Of a stretch of 64,000 nucleotides of DNA, positions 44,988-53,742 are shown piece after piece. A program made the translations under genes and the position numbers. How positions within the stretch are numbered: the first letter of the stretch is position 1; every line of letters starts with the position of its first letter. The stretch comes from CAYNRA01 sp046293395. Its GTDB lineage: Bacteria; Bacteroidota; Bacteroidia; Cytophagales; Spirosomataceae. Under the pieces are notes generated by a model that was given only the letters and a program-made list of their open reading frames with translations, had not been told where the DNA came from and made no database searches. The stretch spans positions 1,381,742 to 1,445,741 of the forward strand of contig JBKBOU010000001.1 of the NCBI GenBank assembly GCA_046293395.1, read 5' to 3'.

Positions 44988-45440
44988 ATGAATAAGCCCC
45001 TTTTTCAATACTTTTTCATCGCACTTTTTGCTTGTATAACAGTTCAATCTATTGCGCAGACGCCCCGAAAAATCACGTGGGATACACTCCGTGATGTTAC
45101 ATTCAAGAAAAAATGGAATGCTAACGAAGGCATGTTTATCCTTGAACCTCAATTTGGAGAGAAAGTAAAAGAACTCAACAGCAAAGAAATTGTCTTAACG
45201 GGCTACATGATTCCTGTGGATATTGACGCGAATTATTACGTATTATCGGCGAACCCATTTGCTTCGTGCTTTTTTTGTGGACAAGCGGGTCCTGAATCCG
45301 TCGTATCGGTAAAATTTAAGAATCTCTCTAAGCGTTTTAATACGGATGATCGTGTATCCATCAAAGGGAAGTTCCGTTTGAATGCAAGCGATATCAACGA
45401 TCTGAATTACATCATTGACGCTGCTGAAGTAGCACCTTAA
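44988..45440 (+). CDS. DUF3299-like secreted protein
   Basis: The 150-residue protein has a signal peptide (MNKPLFQYFFIALF...SIAQ). The mature part contains the segment LTGYMIPVDID and then a CFFCGQAGPESVV motif, which fits DUF3299; the two cysteines in CFFC could bind metal or form a disulfide. The ATG at 44988 opens the signal peptide; the upstream in-frame ATG at 44889 lies inside the permease gene and is rejected. It lies 52 bp after the permease, so it is probably part of the same operon. Confidence 0.75.
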   Translation: MNKPLFQYFFIALFACITVQSIAQTPRKITWDTLRDVTFKKKWNANEGMFILEPQFGEKVKELNSKEIVLTGYMIPVDIDANYYVLSANPFASCFFCGQAGPESVVSVKFKNLSKRFNTDDRVSIKGKFRLNASDINDLNYIIDAAEVAP

Positions 45441-45451
45441 TCAAGTGAAAA

Positions 45452-46006
45452 ATGACGAAAAACGTGCCTAAAAAATTACTTTTCCTTTTCTTTTTTTCTT
45501 TTGGATTTACAACCGTTACCACTGCCCAGTATCAATCTAACTGGGCAATTGGCTTGCGTGTTGGAGAACCTCTTGGGTTGAATATTCGCAAATACTACGA
45601 AGGTGGAGGCAAAGCCTTTGATGTCAACATTGGTACGTATGGATTTCTCTACGGAAAACGGAAAGAGTATTGGAAAGGCCAATACAAGTCTGCTGGACTT
45701 ATGATTCAAGGAATAAAATCTTGGCATCATACTGTACTAAACAATGAGAATTTTCATGTGTATTACGGTTTTGGTGGTCAGTTAAACCAACGTAATTATT
45801 TCCCAGACAGCCGAATTGGACAACGAGACGATAACGAACGCAAACTTTCATTAGGCCCTGCCGTTGTAACCGGTTTTGAAGTCCGCTTGCCCAATAATGA
45901 TTTGGGGGTATTTGTCGATGCGGGTGGTTATCTAGAACTCATTCCTGCTCCTTTCTTCGCCAATCTTCAAATTAGTGGCGGTATCCGCCTCAACCTCATT
46001 CGCTAA
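45452..46006 (+). CDS. Small outer-membrane beta-barrel protein
   Basis: The 184-residue protein has a signal peptide (to ~26, TTAQ) and alternates hydrophobic and polar residues with many Gly and aromatic residues (WAIGLRVGEPLGLNIRKYY ... YYGFGGQLNQRNYF ... ANLQISGGIRLNLIR, with a terminal strand). That is the pattern of an 8-stranded outer-membrane barrel. It starts 11 bp after the DUF3299-like gene and is followed after 6 bp by the DUF3817 gene. No family name is recognised; a channel or receptor role in the same transport process is possible. Confidence 0.65.
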   Translation: MTKNVPKKLLFLFFFSFGFTTVTTAQYQSNWAIGLRVGEPLGLNIRKYYEGGGKAFDVNIGTYGFLYGKRKEYWKGQYKSAGLMIQGIKSWHHTVLNNENFHVYYGFGGQLNQRNYFPDSRIGQRDDNERKLSLGPAVVTGFEVRLPNNDLGVFVDAGGYLELIPAPFFANLQISGGIRLNLIR

Positions 46007-46012
46007 AAATTC

Positions 46013-46297
46013 ATGAAAGATTTACTTCCCTTGTTTCGAATTATTGCCTTCTTGGAAGGTTGTTCTTTTCTACTTCTAGGAATTACGATGCCAATCAAAT
46101 ATAAGTTAAACTACCCGATGCCTAATTACATTGTCGGAATGGCACACGGTGTTTTATTCATCACGTATGTCATTTTGTTATTCATCGTGATGCAACAGCG
46201 CAGATGGTCTTGGGGCAAAGGTGCATTGGGTTTTCTCGCTTCGTTGATTCCTTTCGGGACTTTTATTGCCGATAAAAAGTTATTCACGAAAGAATGA
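46013..46297 (+). CDS. DUF3817 small membrane protein
   Basis: The 94-residue protein has three predicted membrane helices and the DUF3817 pattern (FRIIAFLEGCSFLLLG at the start, GMAHGVLFITYV in the middle, and SLIPFGTFIADKKL at the end). Related domains are fused to or neighbour transporters; function unknown. Its stop overlaps the ATG of the HprK-like gene by four bases, and it begins 6 bp after the barrel gene. Confidence 0.8.
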   Translation: MKDLLPLFRIIAFLEGCSFLLLGITMPIKYKLNYPMPNYIVGMAHGVLFITYVILLFIVMQQRRWSWGKGALGFLASLIPFGTFIADKKLFTKE

Positions 46298-47190
46298 CCT
46301 ATTCCTACCAAGCTTTTTTGCAATACATTCATTCGGACATTTCTCTTCAATTACCTGCGACGAATGAGCAAACAGAAAAGCAAGCCATAGAAATCAAAGC
46401 AGGTGAATTTGACATTTATCCAGGTAAAGCTACCAAAATTTACAGAAAGGGAATCCAAGCCTATTTTTACCAAGGTATATCTTTTTATCAATTGATTTGG
46501 CCCGGTGTTGGTGTTTTTCAAATCCAATTTGACGGACAAATTATCTACCAAAAAACAACCGAAGAACTAGCTGTTTTTCGGTTGTTTTTAACAAGTGAAG
46601 TACTTGGGATTGCCTTATTTTGTAGAAATTATTTCCTTTTGCATGGCAGTGCAGTCCAAACAAAATCAGGGGCACACGTATTCATTGGAATGCCAGGAGC
46701 TGGAAAATCTACGACTGTTGCAGCATTTGCGAAAGCAGGTTTTACGGTACTCACAGACGATTTGATTGCGCTTTCTGTCTCTCCTCACGCACATTCTACT
46801 GTTTTACCCGCTTTTCCTGAGATAAAAATATGGGAACAGGCAAGCCAAGGGTTACATATTCCAACAGACCAATTAACGGCGTCGTTTGAAGGAAATAAAA
46901 AATACATTTGGCAACAACCGAACGAGTTTTTTCCACGAGAACCTGTCCCGCTTCAATCCATTACAATACTTCGGAGACCACATTCGAGATATAAAAGACT
47001 TCTCACATTACTGGAAGCCCCTATCGAATTAGTGAAGTATTTCCCGTTGGCCCATCAATTATTGACAAATGAAGGGCTGGAGAGGCATTTTCAACAAAGT
47101 GTTCAAATTGCGCAAACTTGCCCAATTCGCTACATGCCAAGACCTTTGAACTTTCGAGAACTGGAAAAATTTGTTCAGTCGTTTGCTTGA
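46294..47190 (+). CDS. HPr-kinase-like P-loop protein
   Basis: The 298-residue protein contains a P-loop GMPGAGKST (132-140) preceded by LLHGSAV and followed by LTDDLIAL, the arrangement of the C-terminal domain of HPr kinase/phosphorylase. The N-terminal ~110 residues are not those of classical HprK, and no HPr gene is in the window. Relatives of this kind accompany peptide-modification loci or act as stand-alone serine kinases. It is coupled (ATGA) to the DUF3817 gene and its 3' end overlaps the converging blh gene by 16 bp. Target unknown. Confidence 0.72.
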   Translation: MTYSYQAFLQYIHSDISLQLPATNEQTEKQAIEIKAGEFDIYPGKATKIYRKGIQAYFYQGISFYQLIWPGVGVFQIQFDGQIIYQKTTEELAVFRLFLTSEVLGIALFCRNYFLLHGSAVQTKSGAHVFIGMPGAGKSTTVAAFAKAGFTVLTDDLIALSVSPHAHSTVLPAFPEIKIWEQASQGLHIPTDQLTASFEGNKKYIWQQPNEFFPREPVPLQSITILRRPHSRYKRLLTLLEAPIELVKYFPLAHQLLTNEGLERHFQQSVQIAQTCPIRYMPRPLNFRELEKFVQSFA

Positions 47191-48140
47191 GACGGATAGC
47201 GGAATAATTTTCCCATCACTTCGAGATGTGGAGCCGTCAGGAGAGCAATTCCAATGAAAAGTCCGACTAAAACCAAGCTCATTTGGCTACTATAACCACC
47301 CCACCAGACGAGTCCTGCAATCCCAAGAAAAGCCATCAAAGAGAAAGGAATTGCTTGAACGGCAAGTTGTCGAAAAGAAATAATTTGGGCTGTTTGTGTT
47401 TCTAAAAAACGAGCAATACGGTGAAGGGTTCGAAGGGAATGCCACCAACTAAAATAAACTGTAAAACCAACCAATAAGGGTAATTCCATCACTAAAAAAG
47501 TAAGGACGGCAAGACTCATTAAAATATATAAATAACTGACTATCTTATCTTTATAAAAAATAAGTTGAAAAATAAATAGACTTAAAAACAAGATGCCTAG
47601 ACTATTTTGCAAAAGAGTTTTGGTTGTATTTTCCAATTCCAGAAGAAAGGTATCCCAGCCTGGAGAAGGGAAATAACCTAGGATTTCTGCGGTTTCCTCA
47701 ACGTGGTTAAGCAACAGAACCGCCAATACGAAAAGTCCATAGGTAGTTGCCATAAACCAATCAAGTATTTTGTTTTTACCCGCGATATATTGCAAATCTG
47801 TTTCGCCAAAATGCCATCCAGAAATAACAAAAAACAAGATGAGCCCAACAGTGGGAGAAATCCACCAAACGATTCCATAAAGTGCCATTCGGGTGATATA
47901 ATTGAGTAAAAAGGTAGTTAATTGAAAACGCTGACCGTTTAATTCAGCGTGTTTTTTCTCTACAAGATGATCCAATGCACCATGCGGAATGCCCGTAAGT
48001 AAGATACTTACCACAAAGAGAATATGCCATGTTAGGTCGCTCAAAACAGCCAATTTGAAAAGTACTAGAATGAAAATTCCTGCCAAAAGGATACCAAGTG
48101 AAAGTGAAAAATCCGAATACTTTTGTATCAATTGTTTCAT
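47175..48140 (-). CDS. blh: Brp/Blh-type beta-carotene 15,15'-dioxygenase
   Basis: The 321-residue membrane protein cleaves beta-carotene into two retinal molecules. All family histidines that can hold the iron are present: His53 and His58 (GIPHGALDH), His110 (SGWHFGETD), His234 (FSWWHSLRTLH) and His304 (TAPHLEVM). About eight membrane helices are predicted. The ATG at 48140 overlaps the crtY stop by four bases, so cyclase and cleavage enzyme are made together. Retinal usually implies a microbial rhodopsin, but no opsin gene is in this window. The gene ends inside the converging HprK-like gene. Confidence 0.92.
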   Translation of the reverse strand: MKQLIQKYSDFSLSLGILLAGIFILVLFKLAVLSDLTWHILFVVSILLTGIPHGALDHLVEKKHAELNGQRFQLTTFLLNYITRMALYGIVWWISPTVGLILFFVISGWHFGETDLQYIAGKNKILDWFMATTYGLFVLAVLLLNHVEETAEILGYFPSPGWDTFLLELENTTKTLLQNSLGILFLSLFIFQLIFYKDKIVSYLYILMSLAVLTFLVMELPLLVGFTVYFSWWHSLRTLHRIARFLETQTAQIISFRQLAVQAIPFSLMAFLGIAGLVWWGGYSSQMSLVLVGLFIGIALLTAPHLEVMGKLFRYPSQAND

Positions 48141-49255
48141 AATCTTGCAAGTGCTGTTCGTAGAAATAGGAAAATCGGTAATTTGGAAAAAAGCTGTATT
48201 TCTTGCCAAACAGATGTTTTTTGATCTAAAAACTGGAGAATCAAAGGCATTTTTACGCGCTTAAAAAGCTGTTCAAACACCAAAACGGCTTTTTCCTCCC
48301 TGTACTGAATAATATGAAGTAAAAGCGAATCATACCAATCAAAGCGTGTACGTTGGATTTCCGGGAGTGGCTTGTTTAAAAGAAGTGCATCTGCGACAAG
48401 CCGAACATCTGTTTGAATACGCATAAAAGCATATCCTGTAGCTGGTTTAACGGAGCCTGCTGCCGTACCAATTTGTATTGCCCCGTTGGAACTGTAACGT
48501 GAGAAGAGCTGGGTTGTCATCGGAATACATCCTTCCTCTGTTTGTTCAACCGTAAAATTTGTAATGCCTCTCTCCGCTAAATAAGCACGTATAGCTGCTT
48601 CATATACATCTATTTTATACGTAAATGCCGAGAAAGAAGTAAACTCAACCAAAGCTGTTTGCGGCGAGAAAGGGAGGACATACATGAAATTCAAACCTGC
48701 TGGTTGCGGAACCCGAAAATCCATCAAAGTAGGCGTATTTTCATCAAAGCAAGGGTCATTTGTGCGGATGAAAAACCCTCGAAAATGCTGATTTAGCACA
48801 ATATCTTGTGTTCGTTTTTTGGATTCCCACAGACTTGAGCAAACGAATTTTGCCGTATATGTATGCGACGGCGTATGTACTTTATTTTGTGTAACCTGCA
48901 TTACTTTCTCTTGCAAGAAATGTACGTTCGGGAGTGTTTCGATGTAATTTTGATGGAAAGAAAAGAACGCATGACTGGGCAAATAAACGTATTCAAAATC
49001 ACCCAACGTACGTGTTAATGTACCTGATTGCGTACCAATGTCTAACTTTGTCCATTGTTTTTCAACCAAATCAGGATATGGATTTTGCGTAGCTGTTGTC
49101 CAATAACACCAGGATTTCGGGACAGCACCAATCGGCTGATTATCAAGTAAAAGAATGGATTGATTGCCATAAGCAGGGTGATTCACCAACCGATGTAACA
49201 ACTGCATACTGGCACATCCAGCGCCTACTAGGATAAAATCAAAGTCTGTTTGCAT
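48137..49255 (-). CDS. crtY: Lycopene beta-cyclase, CrtY type
   Basis: The 372-residue flavoprotein converts lycopene to beta-carotene. It starts with a dinucleotide-binding fold (DFILVGAGCASMQLL), followed by SWCYWTT, PSHAFFSFHQNYIE, and PMTTQLF, blocks seen in CrtY/CrtL cyclases. The C-terminal part is helical (LFKRVKMPLILQFL). It is coupled to blh by an ATGA overlap, so its product goes straight to retinal formation. Earlier carotenoid genes (crtB, crtI, crtE) are not in the window. Confidence 0.92.
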   Translation of the reverse strand: MQTDFDFILVGAGCASMQLLHRLVNHPAYGNQSILLLDNQPIGAVPKSWCYWTTATQNPYPDLVEKQWTKLDIGTQSGTLTRTLGDFEYVYLPSHAFFSFHQNYIETLPNVHFLQEKVMQVTQNKVHTPSHTYTAKFVCSSLWESKKRTQDIVLNQHFRGFFIRTNDPCFDENTPTLMDFRVPQPAGLNFMYVLPFSPQTALVEFTSFSAFTYKIDVYEAAIRAYLAERGITNFTVEQTEEGCIPMTTQLFSRYSSNGAIQIGTAAGSVKPATGYAFMRIQTDVRLVADALLLNKPLPEIQRTRFDWYDSLLLHIIQYREEKAVLVFEQLFKRVKMPLILQFLDQKTSVWQEIQLFSKLPIFLFLRTALARL

Positions 49256-49332
49256 ACACGGGGTTCGTCAGAAGATAGAGAGGTATATTCGCGTGAAATC
49301 AATGTATTGAATCCTTCACCTCCACTAGAAAC

Positions 49333-49340
49333 CAAAAATA
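49333..49340 (-). promoter_or_regulatory. Candidate -7 element for crtY-blh
   Basis: The minus strand reads TATTTTTG, a TAnnTTTG match, about 78 bases before the crtY ATG. No clear -33 element. Confidence 0.3.
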
Positions 49341-49386
49341 ATTGTACTTTGTTAGGATAAAATTGATTTTTATAGTCTTAAAATAC

Positions 49387-49418
49387 AAAAAAGGGAGAGC
49401 GAATGCCCTCCCTTTTTC
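49387..49418 (-). terminator. Leftward terminator after the MFS gene
   Basis: AAAAAGGGAG (49388-49397) pairs with CTCCCTTTTT (49408-49417) across a ten-base loop. It lies about 25 bp past the MFS stop codon and keeps that gene apart from crtY. Confidence 0.82.
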
Positions 49419-49440
49419 AAAAAATAAAATATTTTAGAAA

Positions 49441-50661
49441 TCAATGCGCTGCATTTCCAGCACCTTGTTTTTTTCTCATTGTAAAGAACAGAATCACAAA
49501 AGCGACTGTCAGAGCGACTGGAATAATCGCGATATTAGAAAGTGTAGCTTGTCCAGCAGCTAATTCCATTGCGTCACCAGTTAGCCCAGCAGCAGATGCC
49601 TTTGTTTTTTCAGCATCTAACCAACGACCAATCACGGGTTGAAAGATAGATACACCGACCATCCCGACACCACCAATGAGTGACATACCAAGAGCTCCTG
49701 TTTTAGGCAAATAAACGGCTACAAATGAAATCATATTTGGCCAGAAATAACATACACCCACAGCGAATAAAACCGCAGCAACGTAAACCATTCCACCTGT
49801 TGCTTGGCTCATTAATACCAAAGCAATGGTTGCGATGATAGAAGAACTCAGGAGAACACCTGTGATATTTAGACGGTGAATAAGTCCGCCAGCGAAATAA
49901 CGACCAACCGCCATCAAACCTGTCACCAAGGCAAGAACCAACAAAGGTTGTGCGCCCGCCGAGCCAAGAATCCGCTCAACCCAGCTTTGTGTACCTAATT
50001 CTGTTGTAGCTGTCATAATCATACAAACGAGCATCAACCAATACAAAGGAGAAGTTAAGATCGCTTTTAAGTTATCGGACGTAGAACCTCCGCCTTCAAC
50101 TCGGTGATTAGGGAAAGTCTGGCCGTAGAACAAGAAGCCATACACAAGTGTCGGAATGAACATAACAGACAATTTGATTTGCCAGCCGAATCCGCTAGAA
50201 GTTAATAAAGTAGCAATCAAAGAACCTATGGCAATACCTCCTGGAAACCAAACATGGAACTTGTTCAACATCGTTGCTTTGTCTTTTTCATCGTACATGT
50301 TGGCAATCATCGGGTTGTAGGCGGCTTCTACCATACCATTGGCAAAACTGATGAAAAATGTAGAGAAAAATAAGGGTAAAAAGCTAGTAGATAAGATAGA
50401 AAACGTAATACCTGCTAGGTGAGAGAAGAACGCAACCCAACCTAGTTTTTTAGGTCCGAGTGTATTGTACAAAGGGCCACCTACGAGCGTGGCGATGGGA
50501 AAACCAAAAAGTCCCATGAAGTTAATCCAGCCGAGTTCAGTGTCTGAAAGCTGAAAGTCGCTGGCGAGGTCATTCATAATTCCTGCGCGAATACCGAAAG
50601 CAAAAGCTGTTGTAATGAGGGCGAAACAACTAGCCAAAAACAGTCTGTTCTTGTTTACCAT
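49441..50661 (-). CDS. MFS transporter of a sugar catabolic cluster
   Basis: The 406-residue protein has 12 predicted membrane helices. It starts MVNKNRLFLASCFALITTAFAFGIRAG, and the TMLNKFHVWFPGGIAIGSL region in helix 4-5 resembles the FucP/GlpT-like sugar-porter groups found beside Gfo/Idh/MocA genes in Bacteroidota. It is divergently transcribed from such a dehydrogenase gene (gap 192 bp), so it probably imports the sugar used by that cluster. The actual substrate is unknown. Confidence 0.82.
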   Translation of the reverse strand: MVNKNRLFLASCFALITTAFAFGIRAGIMNDLASDFQLSDTELGWINFMGLFGFPIATLVGGPLYNTLGPKKLGWVAFFSHLAGITFSILSTSFLPLFFSTFFISFANGMVEAAYNPMIANMYDEKDKATMLNKFHVWFPGGIAIGSLIATLLTSSGFGWQIKLSVMFIPTLVYGFLFYGQTFPNHRVEGGGSTSDNLKAILTSPLYWLMLVCMIMTATTELGTQSWVERILGSAGAQPLLVLALVTGLMAVGRYFAGGLIHRLNITGVLLSSSIIATIALVLMSQATGGMVYVAAVLFAVGVCYFWPNMISFVAVYLPKTGALGMSLIGGVGMVGVSIFQPVIGRWLDAEKTKASAAGLTGDAMELAAGQATLSNIAIIPVALTVAFVILFFTMRKKQGAGNAAH

Positions 50662-50853
50662 AGTGATTAAGTAGGTTTGAAGGGTTTGAATAAAGGTCGT
50701 AAAAATACATTTTTTTAATAAGGTGCAAAAACAAATGTATAAATTGTCAGATTGACGCTTTTTATCTAACCGGTAAATTTCACGGTTATTTTGAATTTAA
50801 TTAACTTGCAACATCTTAAAAACAACTTATTCAACCTAAAAACATACGAACAC

Positions 50854-52005
50854 ATGGAAAGAAAAATACGGATGGGAATGATTGGCGGCGGCCGCGGAGC
50901 GTTCATTGGAGCTGTTCACCGCGTTGCAGCAGCCATCGATGGAGAAATCGAGCTTGTCTGCGGTGCATTCAGTTCAAATCCGGAAAAATCTATTGCATCC
51001 GGCCATGATTTAATGCTTTCACCTGACCGCTGCTACGGGAGTTTTGAAGAAATGATTGAGAAGGAGAAAAACAGACCCGACGGCATGGATGTCGTATCTA
51101 TCGTGACCCCCAATCACATGCACTTTGCTCCTGCTAAATTGGCTTTGGAAAATGGTTTCGATGTCATTTGTGATAAACCAGTGACTTTCTCCTTGGAAGA
51201 AGCCTATATTCTTAAAGAAATCATTCAAAAAACGGGGCGTACCTTCGCGCTTACCCACACTTACACGGGCTATCCTATGGTGAAAGAAGCGCGTGAAATG
51301 GTGAAAAACGGCGTTTTGGGCAAAATTCGGAAAGTTATGGTGGAATATCCGCAAGGTTGGCTTTCCCACTTTATCGAAGGTGGCGATAATAAACAAGCCA
51401 ATTGGCGTACCGACCCCGCCCAATCTGGTCAAGGAGGCGCACTTGGCGATATTGGTACTCATGCCGAAAACCTTGCAGAAACCATCACAGGTTTACATAT
51501 TACAGAAGTTTGTGCAGATGTTTCTATCATGGTCGAAGGACGTTTGTTGGACGACGATGCCAATGTTTTGATTCGCTTTAATAATGGCGCAAAAGGCGTT
51601 CTTTCTTGTAGCCAAATTGCCAATGGTGACGAAAACTGCCTCAATATTCGGGTTTATGGAGAAAATGGCAGCCTAGAATGGCACCAAATGGAACCAAATA
51701 CATTGATGCACCGTATCCAAAATGATTTTTCTCGGGTTATTCGACCGGGTGTTGGCAAGTTGAGCGAATCAGCAAATGCGCATATTCGGGTTCCGGCAGG
51801 GCACCCAGAAGGCTATTTTGAGGCGTTCGCCAATATATACCGAAACTTTGCTAGAACTGTACGTAAAAAAATGAATGGCCAAGAACCTACCGCCATTGAT
51901 TTGGATTTCCCGACCATCGACGAAGGTATTCGCGGTATGTTATTCGTCGAAAAAGTATTGGAATCCAGTAAATCTGACAAAAAATGGATTAAAATGGGCG
52001 AGTAA
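50854..52005 (+). CDS. Gfo/Idh/MocA-family NAD(P)-dependent sugar oxidoreductase
   Basis: The 383-residue enzyme has an N-terminal Rossmann fold (GMIGGGRGAFIGAVHR), the catalytic CDKPVT motif (the family's E/DKP lysine) and GDIGTHAENLAE, which carries the conserved His of the active site. These enzymes oxidise or reduce sugar or cyclitol hydroxyls. The start at 50854 is chosen because it places the Rossmann motif at residue 10, while the upstream in-frame ATG adds 21 residues. It is followed by a frameshifted secreted-protein gene and a sugar isomerase/epimerase-like gene. Confidence 0.92.
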   Translation: MERKIRMGMIGGGRGAFIGAVHRVAAAIDGEIELVCGAFSSNPEKSIASGHDLMLSPDRCYGSFEEMIEKEKNRPDGMDVVSIVTPNHMHFAPAKLALENGFDVICDKPVTFSLEEAYILKEIIQKTGRTFALTHTYTGYPMVKEAREMVKNGVLGKIRKVMVEYPQGWLSHFIEGGDNKQANWRTDPAQSGQGGALGDIGTHAENLAETITGLHITEVCADVSIMVEGRLLDDDANVLIRFNNGAKGVLSCSQIANGDENCLNIRVYGENGSLEWHQMEPNTLMHRIQNDFSRVIRPGVGKLSESANAHIRVPAGHPEGYFEAFANIYRNFARTVRKKMNGQEPTAIDLDFPTIDEGIRGMLFVEKVLESSKSDKKWIKMGE

Positions 52006-52128
52006 ATTCGTTCGGGAAAGATAAAATTAATCAAGAGATATATACATAAAATAGTAACTTGTAATGAAATAAGAAAATAGCCCTGGTCCGGTCATTGACT
52101 TTGTTTCAATTCAACTAAAATAACACGT

Positions 52129-52651
52129 ATGAAAAATGTATTCTCTTTTTTAACAGGCCTTCTTTCTCTTTTTTCGTCCACCGTCTTTGCGCAAGCGATG
52201 TTCAATGTTGGTGAAGAAAAACCATACATTGAAAACGGAATCGAGTATTCGTATGCAATTACCAATGCGCGAGATGAAAAAGATTATTCGCGGTATGAAG
52301 TCAGTTTATTTGCACGAAACAAGAGCGGTTGTCAGCTTATTTATCTAAGCAGCCACTCTTTTTGATGGCGACCCTGCGGCTGTTGCGCGCTTTGAGTGTA
52401 TCAATGCCACAGGCAAAAGATTGACCTCAAAAGGTGCTAATTTACGTGCGCGAAGTTTCTCCATTCCTTACCGCCAACCTGTTGTTGGTGCAGACGGAAA
52501 AACCACGTACAATACCATTCAAGTACCTGCGGGATTTCTCCTTCGGAACGGAGAGACAATTAGCAACAACATTATTGTAATCACGCCATTGGGTGAAAAA
52601 CCTTCATTCAAGGTGCGTATTCAGAATTTTTCGGATTTAACACAAGATTAA
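52129..52651 (+). pseudogene. Frameshifted small secreted protein of the sugar cluster
   Basis: An ATG at 52129 opens a signal peptide (MKNVFSFLTGLLSLFSSTVFAQ) and ~55 further residues, then hits TGA at 52363-52365. The coding pattern continues at once in the +1 frame to TAA at 52649-52651. Removing one T from the five-T run at 52359-52363 restores one frame of 173 codons, joining LSSHSF to DGDPAAVARFEC. The repaired product would be a small periplasmic protein with a beta-rich character. It may be a real mutation, a sequencing error in the T run, or (least likely) programmed slippage. Function not recognised; it lies between the Gfo/Idh/MocA and isomerase genes in the same direction. Confidence 0.8.
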
Positions 52652-52675
52652 TCATTTATATTCAACTCATTCAAG

Positions 52676-53728
52676 ATGAAGACAATCAAAGGACCAGCTA
52701 TTTTTTTAGCTCAATTTCTAGGTGACGAAGCGCCATTCAATACACTTGACGGTATCACTGATTACATGGCTAATTTAGGGTATAAAGGTGTGCAAATCCC
52801 GACTTGGGACCCGCGCATGATTGACCTAAAATTAGCGGCAGAATCCAAGACGTATTGTGATGAACTTACCGGAAAATTAGCCGATAAAGGTTTACAAATC
52901 ACCGAGTTATCTACGCATTTGCAAGGGCAATTGGTTGCCTCTCACCCGACGTACAACCAAATGTACGATGCTTTTGCACCCAAAGAAGTACACGGCAACG
53001 AGCCCGCACGTCGTGCTTGGGCAATTCAACAATTGACGTATGCTGCACAAGCCTCTGAAAACTTAGGACTAACCAGCCACGTTGGTTTTTCAGGTGCGTT
53101 GGCATGGCCATTTTTATATCCTTGGCCACAAAGACCTGCCGGACTTATCGAAACGGCATTTCAAGAATTAGCCAATCGTTGGAGACCCATTTTGGATGTT
53201 TTTGATAAACATGGCGTGGATTATTGCTACGAATTGCACCCCGGCGAAGACCTGTACGACGGAACGACCTTCGAGATGTTCCTGGATTATTTAGACGGGC
53301 ATACCCGCGCGAATATCAACTACGACCCAAGTCATTTTGTATTACAATGCCTTGATTATGTGGAATTTATAGATTTGTATCACGATAGAATCAAAGCATT
53401 TCACGTAAAAGATGCAGAATTTAATCCATCCGGTCGCCAAGGTGTATATAGCGGATATGCAGGTTGGGCAAACCGAGCAGGTCGATTTAGATCATTGGGA
53501 GATGGACAAGTGGATTTCTCTGCGATTTTCAGTAAATTAGCTCAATATGATTACGACAGTTGGGCTGTTCTTGAGTGGGAATGTTGTATCAAATCCTCTG
53601 AGCAGGGTGCTCGAGAAGGCGCTCCATTCATTCAAAGTCACATCATTGAAGTAGCTACGCGCGCATTCGACGATTTTGCAGCAACAGGTGCAGACGAAAC
53701 CGTGAATAGACAAGCTTTGGGCTTGTAA
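52676..53728 (+). CDS. Sugar phosphate isomerase/epimerase-like TIM-barrel protein
   Basis: The 350-residue protein is an AP-endonuclease-2/xylose-isomerase-like TIM barrel. The metal ligands can be placed: Glu186 (YELHPGED), Asp217 (NYDPSHF), His243 (FHVKDAEF) and Glu300 (LEWEC). IolE, IolI and keto-sugar isomerases belong here. It begins 24 bp after the frameshifted gene and closes the cluster with a strong terminator. With the Gfo/Idh/MocA enzyme and MFS importer it fits a route in which a sugar or cyclitol is oxidised and then isomerised; the substrate is unknown. Confidence 0.9.
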   Translation: MKTIKGPAIFLAQFLGDEAPFNTLDGITDYMANLGYKGVQIPTWDPRMIDLKLAAESKTYCDELTGKLADKGLQITELSTHLQGQLVASHPTYNQMYDAFAPKEVHGNEPARRAWAIQQLTYAAQASENLGLTSHVGFSGALAWPFLYPWPQRPAGLIETAFQELANRWRPILDVFDKHGVDYCYELHPGEDLYDGTTFEMFLDYLDGHTRANINYDPSHFVLQCLDYVEFIDLYHDRIKAFHVKDAEFNPSGRQGVYSGYAGWANRAGRFRSLGDGQVDFSAIFSKLAQYDYDSWAVLEWECCIKSSEQGAREGAPFIQSHIIEVATRAFDDFAATGADETVNRQALGL

Positions 53729-53742
53729 TATTAGTTTTAGCC

